From: Streptomyces sp. YS415
GTDB taxonomy: Bacteria; Actinomycetota; Actinomycetes; Streptomycetales; Streptomycetaceae
Reading direction: 5' to 3'
DNA: 64,000 bases
Assembly: GCF_023544665.1 (NCBI RefSeq)
Contig: NZ_JAMJFL010000007.1
Location: 186,001 to 250,000, forward strand
Part shown: piece after piece, positions 54,252 through 63,225 of the stretch
Numbering within the stretch: position 1 is the stretch's first letter
Layout: each line of letters opens with the position of its first letter
The notes under the pieces: model-generated
What the model saw: the letters and a program-made list of their open reading frames with translations, nothing else
What the model was told of the DNA's origin: nothing
The model's database searches: none
Position numbers and translations under genes: made by a program

Positions 54252-56309
54252 TCAGTCGCTGTGGACGCTCACCTCGTGCAGTGAGTACCCCCATTGCGTG
54301 CCGCGTTCCAGACCGAGGACGCGTACGTAGCGGGCGGGGGTGCCGGTGAACCGGGCGGTGTCCAGGCCGCCGTCGCCGGCGGTGGTGGACCAGGCGGTCC
54401 GCCAGCTCTGCCCGTCGGTGGAGAGGTCGACCCGGTACGACTTGCCGTAGGCGCGCTCCCAGTCGAGGGTGACCCGGCCGACGCGGTGGGTGGCGCCCAG
54501 GTCGATCCGCAGCCACTGGTCGTCGCTCCAGTCGCTGGCCCAGCGGGTGCCCCGGTCCCCGTCGGCGGCCCGGCCGGGCGCATAGCTGGTGAACAGGTTC
54601 CACTCCGCCGAACTGGCCGCCGCGGGAGCGTGGTCGGCGAGGTTCACCGCGGAGCGGTGGCTCTCGGATGCGCCCCAGGTGTCGAGGTAGGACTCGGCGC
54701 CCCGGAAGAGGTCGTCCACCACCTCCTGGCCGCCGACCCTGCGGATGTCCTCGATCCAGTCGGGGACGAGGCCGTAGTGGGCGGCGCCGTCGGTGTTCAG
54801 GTCCCAGGTGCGCTGTCCGGTGGTCTGCCTGTCGATCACGGAGCCGCCGTCGACGCTCGTGAAGGGGTACGCGACCTTGTTCGGGGCGTCCGCTCCGCGC
54901 GGTGCCGGCCAGCCGCCGACGCCGTTCATGTCGGTGCCGTAGGCGTAGCCCACGCCGTACTTGTCGCGCAGTGCCTCGGTGCGCTCCGCCTCGGCGATGA
55001 AGCCCTCGGAGCCGTGCATGTACTGGCCGATGAAGCCGCCGAGGCCGTAGACCCGCTCGGTCCAGTCCATGTCCATCCAGCTGTGCGAGGAGAGCACGCC
55101 GGGGTAGGACTCGGCCTCGAAGATGTCGAGCACCCGGCCGGTGGCCTTGACGCTCATGTGGTCGATCTCCAGCATCATGCCGCGGTTCATCATGCCCCGC
55201 ACCGCGTACTCACCGAGGTCGCTGAGCCCGCGCACGTTGCACTGCGCGCCGCTGGCGTACGAGGGCACGTCGACGCCCGCCGGGAGCTTCGCCTCGGCCT
55301 CGGCGGCCGTGGCGTTGCCGATGGGGTTGTCGCGCTGGGGGCCGGTGCACTGCTCGGTCTTCCAGAAGGTGCCGGTCGACAGGAACTGGCCGACGTTGAT
55401 GGCGGTGCCGAGCGTGCCGGAGTCGAAGCGGACGCCGCACAGCGCGTTGTCGAACTTGTGGCACAGGAACATGCTGCGCACGCCCAGGTCGTACAGCTCG
55501 TCCAGGCCCTTGTCGATGTCGGCCCTGCTGCACTGCGGGATGTCCAGGATCTGCTTGCAGCCGAAGGGCTCGGAGGTCTCGACGCCGAGGACGACCGCCA
55601 GCTTGCCCTGCTCGATGACCTGGCGGGCCTGGGCGCTGTCGGTGACGATCCGGAACCAGCCCTTGCCGGTGCCGCCGTACATCTTGTCGATGTAGGCCTG
55701 GAGGTCGTAACTCAGCTTCGCCTGAAGGCGGATCGACGTCATCTCGTCGCAGGAGCGGTCCTTGAAGAAGTAGACCGAGCAGATCACGCCGTTGGTGACG
55801 AGGTCGTTGACGAGGACCCGCTGGCCGCCGCGCCAGGCACGCTCCACCCAGGCGTAGTAGTTCTGCTGGTGGGTGAGCGAGTCATGGGCGGGCCAGTCCT
55901 TGAAGGTGGGCCAGCCGACCGGGTCGTGCCTGCCGTCGCCGCCGTTGGTGATGAAGTCGAAGACGGCGAGGGAGCCGTCTGGGTAGTGCTCGGGGCAGTC
56001 TTTGAGGGCGTCGGCGATCCCGGCCTCGGAGAAGGTCTTGCCGCAGATGAGCCGGCCGCCGAACGCCTCGTTGGAGAAGAGGTGGTTGTGCACGTCGGCG
56101 AAGCCGCGCACCTCGCCCTGCGCGTTGGTGCCGGTGAACGGCTCGCCGGTGACGTTGATCTGAGAGTCCGGCGTCGGCCGCGCCGTCGGCTGCCACCAGT
56201 CGGTCCCGGCCGCCGAGCTCGGCGCGGGGCCGAGCAGCAGGGCCAGGACCAGCAGGAGCAGCGACGCGACCGTGACGTCCTTGCGTCGGCGGTACGGGAG
56301 TCGAGCCAT
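54252..56309 (-). CDS. Secreted peptidase M19-like protein with C-terminal discoidin domain
   Basis: 685 residues. Signal peptide (RRRKDVTVASLLLLVLALLL, then SAA-G). Central metal-dependent TIM-barrel region with FADVHNHLFSNEAFGG (first His pair), VLGVETSEPFGC, LYDLGVRSMFLCHKFDNALCG, LEIDHMSVKATGRVLDI and VLSSHSWMD, the His-rich pattern of renal-dipeptidase-like (M19) enzymes. From about 555 a galactose-binding F5/8C domain begins (WNLFTSYAPGRAADGDRGTR) and runs to the end. The Cys content suggests extracellular disulphides. ATG at 56309 follows GGAGGG. Substrate unknown; the discoidin domain suggests glycan targeting. Confidence 0.82.
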   Translation of the reverse strand: MARLPYRRRKDVTVASLLLLVLALLLGPAPSSAAGTDWWQPTARPTPDSQINVTGEPFTGTNAQGEVRGFADVHNHLFSNEAFGGRLICGKTFSEAGIADALKDCPEHYPDGSLAVFDFITNGGDGRHDPVGWPTFKDWPAHDSLTHQQNYYAWVERAWRGGQRVLVNDLVTNGVICSVYFFKDRSCDEMTSIRLQAKLSYDLQAYIDKMYGGTGKGWFRIVTDSAQARQVIEQGKLAVVLGVETSEPFGCKQILDIPQCSRADIDKGLDELYDLGVRSMFLCHKFDNALCGVRFDSGTLGTAINVGQFLSTGTFWKTEQCTGPQRDNPIGNATAAEAEAKLPAGVDVPSYASGAQCNVRGLSDLGEYAVRGMMNRGMMLEIDHMSVKATGRVLDIFEAESYPGVLSSHSWMDMDWTERVYGLGGFIGQYMHGSEGFIAEAERTEALRDKYGVGYAYGTDMNGVGGWPAPRGADAPNKVAYPFTSVDGGSVIDRQTTGQRTWDLNTDGAAHYGLVPDWIEDIRRVGGQEVVDDLFRGAESYLDTWGASESHRSAVNLADHAPAAASSAEWNLFTSYAPGRAADGDRGTRWASDWSDDQWLRIDLGATHRVGRVTLDWERAYGKSYRVDLSTDGQSWRTAWSTTAGDGGLDTARFTGTPARYVRVLGLERGTQWGYSLHEVSVHSD

Positions 56310-56456
56310 GGACCCACCCTCCTGGAACGGCATGACGACATTGTCATGACCAGTCCAATACGTGGGTCGAGGATGACGACTGGGTCACTTCGAGTCAAGG
56401 GTCCGGGACAACTGACCTGATGGCGCGTCACGGAGGGCAGCTCCGGGCCGTACGGC

Positions 56457-56915
56457 TCACCGCTGCTGCTGGGAGAGCCGGCGCGCCAGCAGGGGGATGA
56501 TCACTGCCGCGGCGACCAGATGGGACACGGCCAGCACGATCTGCGTGGAGGTGGCCGTGTGCGGGGCGACGGCCGGGCCGACCAGCGACAGCGCGGTGAG
56601 CGCGACGGTGGTGACCGTGAAGACGCGGGCGGGCCGCCGGGCGAAGCGGGCGAGCATGACGGCGAGGACGATGCCGGCGACCGACCAGAACAGCACGCCG
56701 CCCGCGAAGCCGCCCACCGGGATCTCCGCCGCCTTCTCGGCTCCCGGACTGGCCGCGTCCATCGGGACCCCGGCCGCCCGCGCGCCGAGCGCGAAGGCTT
56801 CGGTCACGACGGCGCCGGCGACGGTGGCCACGATGCCGACGAGCCATACGGGGCGCTGGGCGAGGGAGGAGTCGAGGGTGCTCCGGGTCCGGGTCTGGGG
56901 CGTGGTCACGCTCAT
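56457..56915 (-). CDS. DUF6069 four-helix membrane protein
   Basis: 152 residues with four hydrophobic segments (WLVGIVATVAGAVVTEAF, GGFAGGVLFWSVAGIVLAVM, VFTVTTVALTALSLVGPAVA, IVLAVSHLVAAAVIIPLLA) between polar ends. This fits the DUF6069 family of actinobacterial membrane proteins, function unknown. ATG at 56915. Between the M19-like gene and the MerR regulator on the same strand. Confidence 0.76.
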   Translation of the reverse strand: MSVTTPQTRTRSTLDSSLAQRPVWLVGIVATVAGAVVTEAFALGARAAGVPMDAASPGAEKAAEIPVGGFAGGVLFWSVAGIVLAVMLARFARRPARVFTVTTVALTALSLVGPAVAPHTATSTQIVLAVSHLVAAAVIIPLLARRLSQQQR

Positions 56916-57061
56916 GGCACGGTCTCCTGTTCGGGGTTCGGGCTCGGGATGCCTTTCATGGGGTTAGACCGTGCCGGGGCCCGGAACTGAGCGGTGTCCG
57001 GGGAAAGTTCGGGTCGCGAATTCAATCCCCCCGCGCTTCCGCCGCGACCTGCCTGCCTTCC

Positions 57062-57502
57062 TCACCGACGCGCACGAGCGACGCGGCGCGCCGCGGCAGA
57101 CGGCAGCGGTCCACCGGTTCCGGCCGCCCGCAGGAGGCGGCGGAAGGTGGGGCACTGCAGATGGCTGGGTGCGGGACAGGCCGCGGCGTGCCGGAGGGAG
57201 TCGCGCAGGACGCCGAGTTCGCGAATCCTCGCCTCCAGTTCGTCCGCCTTCGCCGCGAGCAGCCGCCGGTCGATGTCCGGCGTCCCGTCGGGGGCGAACA
57301 TCCGGGCGATCTCGTCGAGGGAGAACCCGGCGGTGCGGCCCAGCACGATCAGCGCCAGGCGCTCCAGCACGCCGGGGTCGTACTGGCGGCGCAGGCCCCG
57401 CCTGCCGGTGGAGGCGATCAGCCCCTTCTCCTCGTAGTACCGCAGGGTCGAGGCGGGCAGTCCGGCGCGGCGCGCCACCTCGGCGATGTCCAGATCCGTC
57501 AT
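57062..57502 (-). CDS. MerR-family transcriptional regulator
   Basis: 146 residues. N-terminal MerR winged helix (IAEVARRAGLPASTLRYYEE and LRRQYDPGVLERLALIV), a dimerising coiled coil (RLLAAKADELEARIRELG), and a cysteine pair in CPAPSHLQCPTF that could bind a metal or be redox-active. Divergent from a methyltransferase gene; the 71-base gap contains a promoter with a 19-bp spacer and a central inverted repeat, the layout on which MerR proteins act by untwisting DNA. Confidence 0.87.
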   Translation of the reverse strand: MTDLDIAEVARRAGLPASTLRYYEEKGLIASTGRRGLRRQYDPGVLERLALIVLGRTAGFSLDEIARMFAPDGTPDIDRRLLAAKADELEARIRELGVLRDSLRHAAACPAPSHLQCPTFRRLLRAAGTGGPLPSAAARRVARARR

Positions 57503-57506
57503 CCTC

Positions 57507-57537
57507 TTGACCTCAAGTCGGCTTGAAGTAGCAAGCT
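57507..57537 (+). promoter_or_regulatory. MerR-controlled promoter with 19-bp spacer and inverted repeat
   Basis: -35 TTGACC (57507-57512) and -10-like CAAGCT (57532-57537) are 19 bases apart, longer than optimal. Between them ACCTCAAG and CTTGAAGT form an inverted repeat with 7 of 8 bases matching around TCGG, close to the SoxR-type site. It begins four bases upstream of the MerR start, so the regulator probably also limits its own expression. Confidence 0.7.
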
Positions 57538-57573
57538 GTCATCTCCGCCCGGTGACGGCAAGCAGGGGAGACG

Positions 57574-58419
57574 ATGAGGAACGTGACACACAGCACCGAT
57601 GACGACCAGGCAGCCCGTTGGAACCGAGCGGGCCATGTCTGGGTCGAGGAACAGGCGTTGCTGGACGAGATGCTCCGGCCCCTGCAGGAGGTCCTCGTGG
57701 AGGCGGTGCCCGCCGGGCACGCCGGCCGGGTCCTCGATGTCGGCTGCGGCACCGGCAGTACGACGGTGGCGGTGGCCCGGCGCCTGGGCCCGGCGGGCAG
57801 CTGCGTCGGCATCGACATCTCGGAACCGATGGTCACCGCAGCACAGGAACGTGCCGCGAGGGAGGGCGCCCCGGCGTCGTTCATCCTGGCCGACGCGCAG
57901 GAGTACGCCTTCGTACCCGCGGCCTTCGACACCGTCGTCTCGCGCTTCGGCGTGATGTTCTTCAACGACTCGGTCCGCGCCTTCGCCAATCTCCGGCGCG
58001 CGGCCGAGGACGGCGCCGCACTGCGGTTCGTCGCCTGGCGCGGCGCCGAGGACAACCCGTTCATGACGACGGCCGAACGGGCCGCCGCACCCGTGCTCCC
58101 CGACCTCCCCGCCCGCCGCCCGGACGGGCCGGGACAGTTCGCCTTCGCGGACCCGGACAAGGTCCGGCACCTGCTCAGCGCAAGCGGGTGGGCCGAGATC
58201 GACATCCGGCCGGTCGACGTCACCTGCGTCCTGCCCACCGCGGACCTGGTGCGCTACTTCACCCGGCTCGGCCCGCTCGGCCTGATCCTGCCCGACGTGG
58301 ACGAGCCGACCCGGACCCGGCTCGTCGAGACGGTCCGTCCCGCCTTCGACAGGTATGTGCAGGGCGAGGAGGTCCGCTTCACCGCCGCTTGTTGGTCGGT
58401 CGGCGCTCGGGCGGCATAG
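57574..58419 (+). CDS. Class I SAM-dependent methyltransferase
   Basis: 281 residues. SAM-binding motif VLDVGCGTGSTTVAVARRLG (about 53-72), acidic loop GIDISEPMV, and motif FDTVVSRFGVMFFND, of the UbiE/small-molecule type. The C-terminal half (VRPVDVTCVLPTADLVRYF-like) is a substrate cap. Substrate unknown. ATG at 57574. Its promoter is the MerR-type site, so it is probably induced by whatever the MerR protein senses. Confidence 0.83.
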   Translation: MRNVTHSTDDDQAARWNRAGHVWVEEQALLDEMLRPLQEVLVEAVPAGHAGRVLDVGCGTGSTTVAVARRLGPAGSCVGIDISEPMVTAAQERAAREGAPASFILADAQEYAFVPAAFDTVVSRFGVMFFNDSVRAFANLRRAAEDGAALRFVAWRGAEDNPFMTTAERAAAPVLPDLPARRPDGPGQFAFADPDKVRHLLSASGWAEIDIRPVDVTCVLPTADLVRYFTRLGPLGLILPDVDEPTRTRLVETVRPAFDRYVQGEEVRFTAACWSVGARAA

Positions 58420-58440
58420 GCGCGGCCGTGCGCGGCGTCC

Positions 58441-59339
58441 TCAGTGCCGGGCGAACTGCACCCGGGTCGGCTGCACGGCGTCCGGCCGGATCCCGATTCC
58501 CTGGATGGTGAGCCGTTCCCCGTGGATGTCGGTCACCCGGATGGCGCCGCCGCACCCGCCCCCGTCCTCGGCGAGGAAGTAGTTGTACTCGGCGCGCGGC
58601 AGCGGACGCCATCCGCTGCCGGTGCCGACTTCCAGCCGGGCCACCGGATTGCGGTGGCCGATCACCTGGATGCCGCACCAGTGACGGCTGGACCCGGTCT
58701 TGTACCGGACGGCCAGCGCGCCGGCGTCGCTGGGGCTCGCCAGCTCCCACGTGATGGGGATCTGTCCGGCGGAGGGCGTGGCGAGTGCGGCGAAGGCCTC
58801 GGCGCTGAGGTCGAGGTGGCCGGGTGCGCACTCCGGGCATTCGTTGGTGACGCGCACCGTGACGGACCGCCCGTCGGCGGCGCGGACCGTCACGTACGCC
58901 CCGCACGCCTTGGCGGTCTCGTAGTCGGTGTGGTTCATCGCCGCCGTCATGACGTCGTCGCTCGCGTCGTACATGCAGGCGCCCGTACCGTCGGAGTCGT
59001 AGAAGGTGGCCATTCCCCGATAGCTGACGCCGGGCCGGATGCGCCCGGCCAAAGCGGCGCTGGAGGAGGGCACTTGAGAGGTGCGGCCGGCCGACGGTTT
59101 CGGCGGGGCGGAGGTCGCGGAGGCGGAGGGCTTGCGGGAGGCGGACGGCTTGGCCGAGGAGTCGGTCGTACGGGGTGCGGGGGCCCGTGTGGTGGCCGGG
59201 GCGTTCGCCGGTGAACTGGTGACGGCGGGGCCGCGGCGGGGCGTTCGGCCTCGGCCTTGCCGTCGGAGAGCAGCACCACGGTCAGGGACGCCACGATGAG
59301 CGCCGTGGCCGCCGCGATCCACAGCAACCGGTTGCGCAC
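58441..59339 (-). pseudogene. Bacterial expansin-like secreted protein, frameshifted in the linker
   Basis: The start is GTG at 59339 with AAGGAGG: VRNRLLWIAAATALIVASLT gives a signal anchor, then LLSDGKAEAE. In this frame the sequence degenerates, whereas the adjacent frame continues with SSPANAPATTRAPAPRTTDS and a Ser/Ala/Pro/Lys linker, then two expansin domains: YRGMATFYDSDGTGACMYDA, AMNHTDYETAKACGAYVTV, TNECPECAPGHLDLS (catalytic-type Asp), and the CBM63-like WCGIQVIGHRNPVARLEV and EYNYFLAEDGGGCGGAIRV. A single-base indel around 59230-59250, in a CCCCGCCGCGGCCCCGCCG run, would join the frames. It may be a sequencing error. Binds or loosens cell-wall polysaccharide if intact. Confidence 0.75.
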
Positions 59340-59466
59340 CGGGCCTCCTTGACGGCCGACGTCCATGGCCTCGAGTGACAGGAGCAGCGATCGTGCCAGA
59401 CCCGGAAGGACGCCGACAAGGCCCGTCTCGCGGGGCGGGCGCCGTGCCGGGGCAGCCGTCGCTCCT

Positions 59467-60513
59467 TCAGTACTGGAGGGCGGTCACCACGTCCCGGCCG
59501 ATGCGTTCCACCGCGGCGGTGTCCAGGCCGTAGTGGACGTACCGGCCGTTTCGCTCCATGCGGACGAGGCCGAGGTCGCGCAGGGCGCGCAGGTGGCGGG
59601 AGACCTGGGGGCGGGTCATCGCGAGCCGGTCGGCGAGGTCGGCCGTGGTCATGGCCTGGCGGGCGATGAGGCGGCACAGGCGGACGCGGCGCGGATCGGT
59701 GAGCGCCAGCATGCGGCTGCGGGCGAGGGTGACGCCTATCTGCGGGGCGTCGACCGGGAAGTGGACGACCGGCGGCAGCCCCGGTTCGTCCTTCACCAGC
59801 AGGTGCGGGGCGCCGTAACGGGTGGGGATGAGCAGGACCGGTGTGCGGACCGGGTTGATCACCGCGTGGTGCACCTTGTCGAAGACGACCCGCGCGGGTC
59901 CGGCCGGGCGTGCGCTGGAGGGGCTGAGCGAGAGCAGGGCGGCCTCCGCTCCCTCGTCCGCGAGCCGCTGCCGGACCAGGTGCGCGGCCCGGGCGAGCGC
60001 GGGCTCGGTCGCCGTCCACAGGTCGGTGAAGTAGACGCGGCGGCACAGGGCGAGGAAGGCGAGGATGTCGCCGCGCAGCCGCTCCGGGTCGCGCAGCAGG
60101 TCCTCGGCGAGGGCCGGGTGCGGTGCGGGCAGACCGGAGGCCGCCCGGCGCAGCGCACCGGCCTGTGCCGGATCGTGCAGCAGCCGGGCGAAGTCGAAGC
60201 CCCGGTAACCGCTGACGCAGGTCTGGGCGGTGAGTTCGGCGAACCGGTCCGTCGGCAGGGTCGCGAGCGGCGCGGCCAGCCCCGGGTAGAACCCGCGCCA
60301 GCGCAGCGCCGTCCACAGCGGGGCGAAGCGGCGCAAGCCGGCCCGGAAGGCGGGAGGCGCGGCGCGGGTGATCCCCTCGGCCCAGGGTGCGTGTTCGGCG
60401 TGGTGGGCGTGCTCGGTCAGGACGTGCAGGCTGGCGGCGAGTTCCGCGAGCGGGGACACGGCGACGGTGAAGCGGCCGGGGCCGGCCCCTTCCAGGACGA
60501 TCACGACCGGCAT
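59467..60513 (-). CDS. ArsR-type transcriptional regulator with large N-terminal domain
   Basis: 348 residues. The last 80 residues are an ArsR winged helix (RVRLCRLIARQAMTTADLAD, RPQVSRHLRALRDLGLVRME, GRYVHYGL); the first 250 are an actinobacterial extension I recall as DUF5937-like, without motifs I can assign. The start MPVVIVLEGAG-PGRFTVAVSPL is typical for these proteins. Convergent and divergent neighbours are unrelated by sequence. It may act on the adjacent M20 gene on the same strand 28 bases upstream. Confidence 0.78.
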   Translation of the reverse strand: MPVVIVLEGAGPGRFTVAVSPLAELAASLHVLTEHAHHAEHAPWAEGITRAAPPAFRAGLRRFAPLWTALRWRGFYPGLAAPLATLPTDRFAELTAQTCVSGYRGFDFARLLHDPAQAGALRRAASGLPAPHPALAEDLLRDPERLRGDILAFLALCRRVYFTDLWTATEPALARAAHLVRQRLADEGAEAALLSLSPSSARPAGPARVVFDKVHHAVINPVRTPVLLIPTRYGAPHLLVKDEPGLPPVVHFPVDAPQIGVTLARSRMLALTDPRRVRLCRLIARQAMTTADLADRLAMTRPQVSRHLRALRDLGLVRMERNGRYVHYGLDTAAVERIGRDVVTALQY

Positions 60514-60541
60514 GGCGGGAAGTGTAGGCGGGGGGTACGGC

Positions 60542-61732
60542 TCACGTCAGGGCCCCGGCGAACTCCGCCCGTGCCGCCGCCAACAGGGCGCTGTCGAGCA
60601 GGAGTTCGGTGACCACGCGGGCCAGTCCGATCGCCGCGAGCTCGGTGCGGTCGTGGGCGAGCAGGCTCGCCGCCGCCACCCGCATCGCCTCCGAGTGCGC
60701 GGGCGTACCCGGGTCGGCGATCTGGATGTACGGGTGGATGACCGGCAGGAGGTGGGAGAGGTTGCCGATGTCGGAGGAGCCGGCCGGGGTGTCGGCGGCG
60801 CCGGGTCCGATGTCCAGGCCCAGTTCGCGCACCGCCCACCCGAACCGCTCGGCGAGCACCGCGCTGTCGCGGCGCTCCGCGTACAGCGGCCCGGTCTCGG
60901 ACACCGCCCCGGTCGTCCCGGTGGCGAGCGCCGCGCCCTCCGCGGCGGCGCGGACCCGCTCGACCAGCGCTTCGGTGGCCGCGGTCGTGCGGTCCCTGAC
61001 GTACAACTCGACGGCGGCGTGGGCCGGTACGACGTTCGGGGCCTGTCCGCCGTCCGTGACGACGCCGTGCAGCCGCGCGGTGGGCCGGACGAACTGCCGC
61101 AGGGAATCGACGGCGTTGAGGAAGAGCTGCGCGGCGGCCAGCGCGCTGCGCCCCTCCCAGGGCGACCTGGCGGCGTGGGCGCTGACGCCGGTGAAGTCGA
61201 TCCGCAGATGCGCGGCGGCCAGCGCGTGCTGAGTCGTCACGGACCGGTCGGCAGGGTGGAACATCAGCGCCGCGTCCACCCCCTCGAACACCCCGGCCTC
61301 GGCAAGCCGTACCTTCCCGGCGCCGCCCATCTCCTCACCGGGGGTGCCGATGACGGCGACGGTTCCTGGGTGCGCGGGCAGGGCCCGTACGGCGGCCACG
61401 GCAGCGGCCACGGCACCGGCCGCGATGAGGTTGTGCCCACAGCCGTGTCCGACACCGGGCAGGGCGTCGTACTCGGCGAGCACGGCGACGCGGGGCCCCG
61501 GCCGTCCGCTCCCGTGCACCGCGACGAACGCGGTGTCCAGGCCTCCCGCACCGGCGGTCACCGTGAACCCGGCCTCCGAGAGCCAGCGCGTCAGCACCTG
61601 GCGGGCATGGAACTCGGCGAACTTCAGCTCGGGCCGGGCATGGATGGCCCGACTCACGGCCTCCATCCGGGGCCGCAGAACGGCGAGTTCGGCGGCGAGG
61701 GCGGTCAGCGGGGGTGGCTGGATGGCGGGCAT
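60542..61732 (-). CDS. M20-family amidohydrolase (p-aminobenzoyl-glutamate/amino-acyl hydrolase type)
   Basis: 396 residues. Zinc-dependent M20 fold: AEYDALPGVGHGCGHNLIAAG with the first ligands, VAVIGTPGEEMGGAGKV with the catalytic Glu pair, a dimerisation domain (HAARSPWEGRSALAA), and a C-terminal HSEAMRVA ligand. This is the M20D/amidohydrolase type that hydrolyses N-acyl amino acids or PABA-glutamate. ATG at 61732 follows GGAGG. It is the first of a pair with the ArsR regulator on the minus strand. Confidence 0.86.
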   Translation of the reverse strand: MPAIQPPPLTALAAELAVLRPRMEAVSRAIHARPELKFAEFHARQVLTRWLSEAGFTVTAGAGGLDTAFVAVHGSGRPGPRVAVLAEYDALPGVGHGCGHNLIAAGAVAAAVAAVRALPAHPGTVAVIGTPGEEMGGAGKVRLAEAGVFEGVDAALMFHPADRSVTTQHALAAAHLRIDFTGVSAHAARSPWEGRSALAAAQLFLNAVDSLRQFVRPTARLHGVVTDGGQAPNVVPAHAAVELYVRDRTTAATEALVERVRAAAEGAALATGTTGAVSETGPLYAERRDSAVLAERFGWAVRELGLDIGPGAADTPAGSSDIGNLSHLLPVIHPYIQIADPGTPAHSEAMRVAAASLLAHDRTELAAIGLARVVTELLLDSALLAAARAEFAGALT

Positions 61733-61908
61733 GGGGGCCTCCGTCGTACGCGGTGAGGGGCGGCGGGGTGAACCGCCGTTTCGTAGGCAGCGTGCGCCCA
61801 AGTCCCCGTCACCGGGCCGGGATTACCGCGGCTCAGGTAACCCGGGGCGGGCGACGGGGCTCTGCGATCCGTGGACGACGGCTCGATCACCTCCTCCCCG
61901 GCGCGGCC

Positions 61909-61943
61909 TTGCCCTCTCCCCGTCTCCTCCCTACCCTGACTTT
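61909..61943 (+). promoter_or_regulatory. Promoter for a leaderless transcript
   Basis: -35 TTGCCC (61909-61914), 17-bp spacer, -10 TACCCT (61932-61937). The expected start seven bases after the -10 is the G of the GTG initiator at 61944. No ribosome-binding site precedes that GTG, so the transporter mRNA should be leaderless. Confidence 0.7.
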
Positions 61944-63140
61944 GTGCCGCAAATAAACAAACCCCGTTCGCACAACGTCGTGCCGGGAACCTCCACCGAC
62001 CTCACCCGCCTCCGCATCGCCCTCACCGTCTTCTTCGCCATGGACGGCTTCGTCTTCGCCGGCTGGGTGGTGCGCATCCCCGCGATCAAGGAGCAGGTGA
62101 ACGCCTCGGCCGGAAGCCTGGGGCTCGCCCTCCTCGGCGTGTCCGCGGGCGCCGTGATCACCATGACGCTCACCGGACGCCTCTGCCGCCGCTACGGCAC
62201 CCACCCGGTCACCGTCGTCTGCGCCGTCCTGCTCTCCCTCAGCGTCGCCCTGCCGCCGCTGACCCACTCCGTCCCCGCCCTCACCGGCGTGCTGCTGCTG
62301 TTCGGCGCCGCGTACGGCGGGATCAACGTCGCCTTCAACAGCGCCGCCGTCGACCTCGTCACCGCGCTCCAGCGGCCGATCATGCCCAGCTTCCACGCGG
62401 CCTTCAGCTTGGGCGGGATGGTCGGCGCGGGCCTCGGCGGGCTGGTCGCCGGCAGCCTCTCCCCCACGCGGCACCTGTTCGGCCTGACCCTCGTCGGACT
62501 CGCGGTGACCTTCTTCGCCGGACGCGTCCTCCTGCGGATCGAACCGCCGCGGGCGGCGCACCCACAGGAGGCGAAGCCTGCGCGCCTGGACCGGCGCACC
62601 CGCGGGCTCGTCGCCGTCTTCGGACTGATCGCGCTGTGCACGGCGTACGGCGAGGGCGCCATGGCCGACTGGGGCGCGCTCCACCTCGAGCAGGACCTGG
62701 GCGCCTCACCGGGGCTCGCGGCGGCGGGGTACTCCTGTTTCGCGCTCGCCATGACGCTCGGGCGGCTGACGGGGTCGGCGCTGCTCCAGCGGCTCGGCCG
62801 CACCCGCACCGTCGTCGCCGGTGGCGCCACCGCGGCCGTGGGCATGCTCCTCGGCTCGCTCTCCCCCTCGGTGTGGGCCACGCTCATCGGGTTCTCGATC
62901 ACCGGGCTCGGGCTCGCCAACCTCTTCCCGGTCGCCATCGAGCGTGCCGGTGCGCTCGCCGGGCCGACCGGTGTCGCGACCGCCTCCACACTGGGCTACG
63001 GCGGCATGCTCCTCGGGCCGCCCGCGATCGGCTTCATGGCCGAGTGGTTCTCCCTGCCCACGGCCCTGACCAGCGTCGCGGCCCTCGCCGCCGTCGCCGC
63101 GGCCATCGGCTTCGCGACCCGGCGCGCGGCCACCGGCTGA
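61944..63140 (+). CDS. MFS transporter
   Basis: 398 residues with about twelve membrane helices. It begins VPQINKPRSHNVVPG, then LTRLRIALTVFFAMDGFVFA; loop GRLCRRYGTHPV after helix 2 is an A-motif variant; the second half has an internal loop HLEQDLGASPGLAAAGYSCF. It resembles the YbjJ-like subfamily of MFS exporters. GTG at 61944 is preferred because a -10 element sits seven bases upstream; no Shine-Dalgarno sequence. Substrate not assignable. Confidence 0.83.
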   Translation: MPQINKPRSHNVVPGTSTDLTRLRIALTVFFAMDGFVFAGWVVRIPAIKEQVNASAGSLGLALLGVSAGAVITMTLTGRLCRRYGTHPVTVVCAVLLSLSVALPPLTHSVPALTGVLLLFGAAYGGINVAFNSAAVDLVTALQRPIMPSFHAAFSLGGMVGAGLGGLVAGSLSPTRHLFGLTLVGLAVTFFAGRVLLRIEPPRAAHPQEAKPARLDRRTRGLVAVFGLIALCTAYGEGAMADWGALHLEQDLGASPGLAAAGYSCFALAMTLGRLTGSALLQRLGRTRTVVAGGATAAVGMLLGSLSPSVWATLIGFSITGLGLANLFPVAIERAGALAGPTGVATASTLGYGGMLLGPPAIGFMAEWFSLPTALTSVAALAAVAAAIGFATRRAATG

Positions 63141-63225
63141 CCACGGCACGCGCCCGGCCCAGACCGCGCAGGCAAGGGGCCGCCCGGCGCACGGCCCGCC
63201 CCCCGTCATACGGCCCACGCCTCCC

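Noticed and set aside
59340..59466. Cyclic di-AMP (ydaO) riboswitch before the expansin gene
   Set aside because: Some streptomycete wall-hydrolase genes have one, but the leader here is only about 127 bases and lacks the conserved blocks I would expect.
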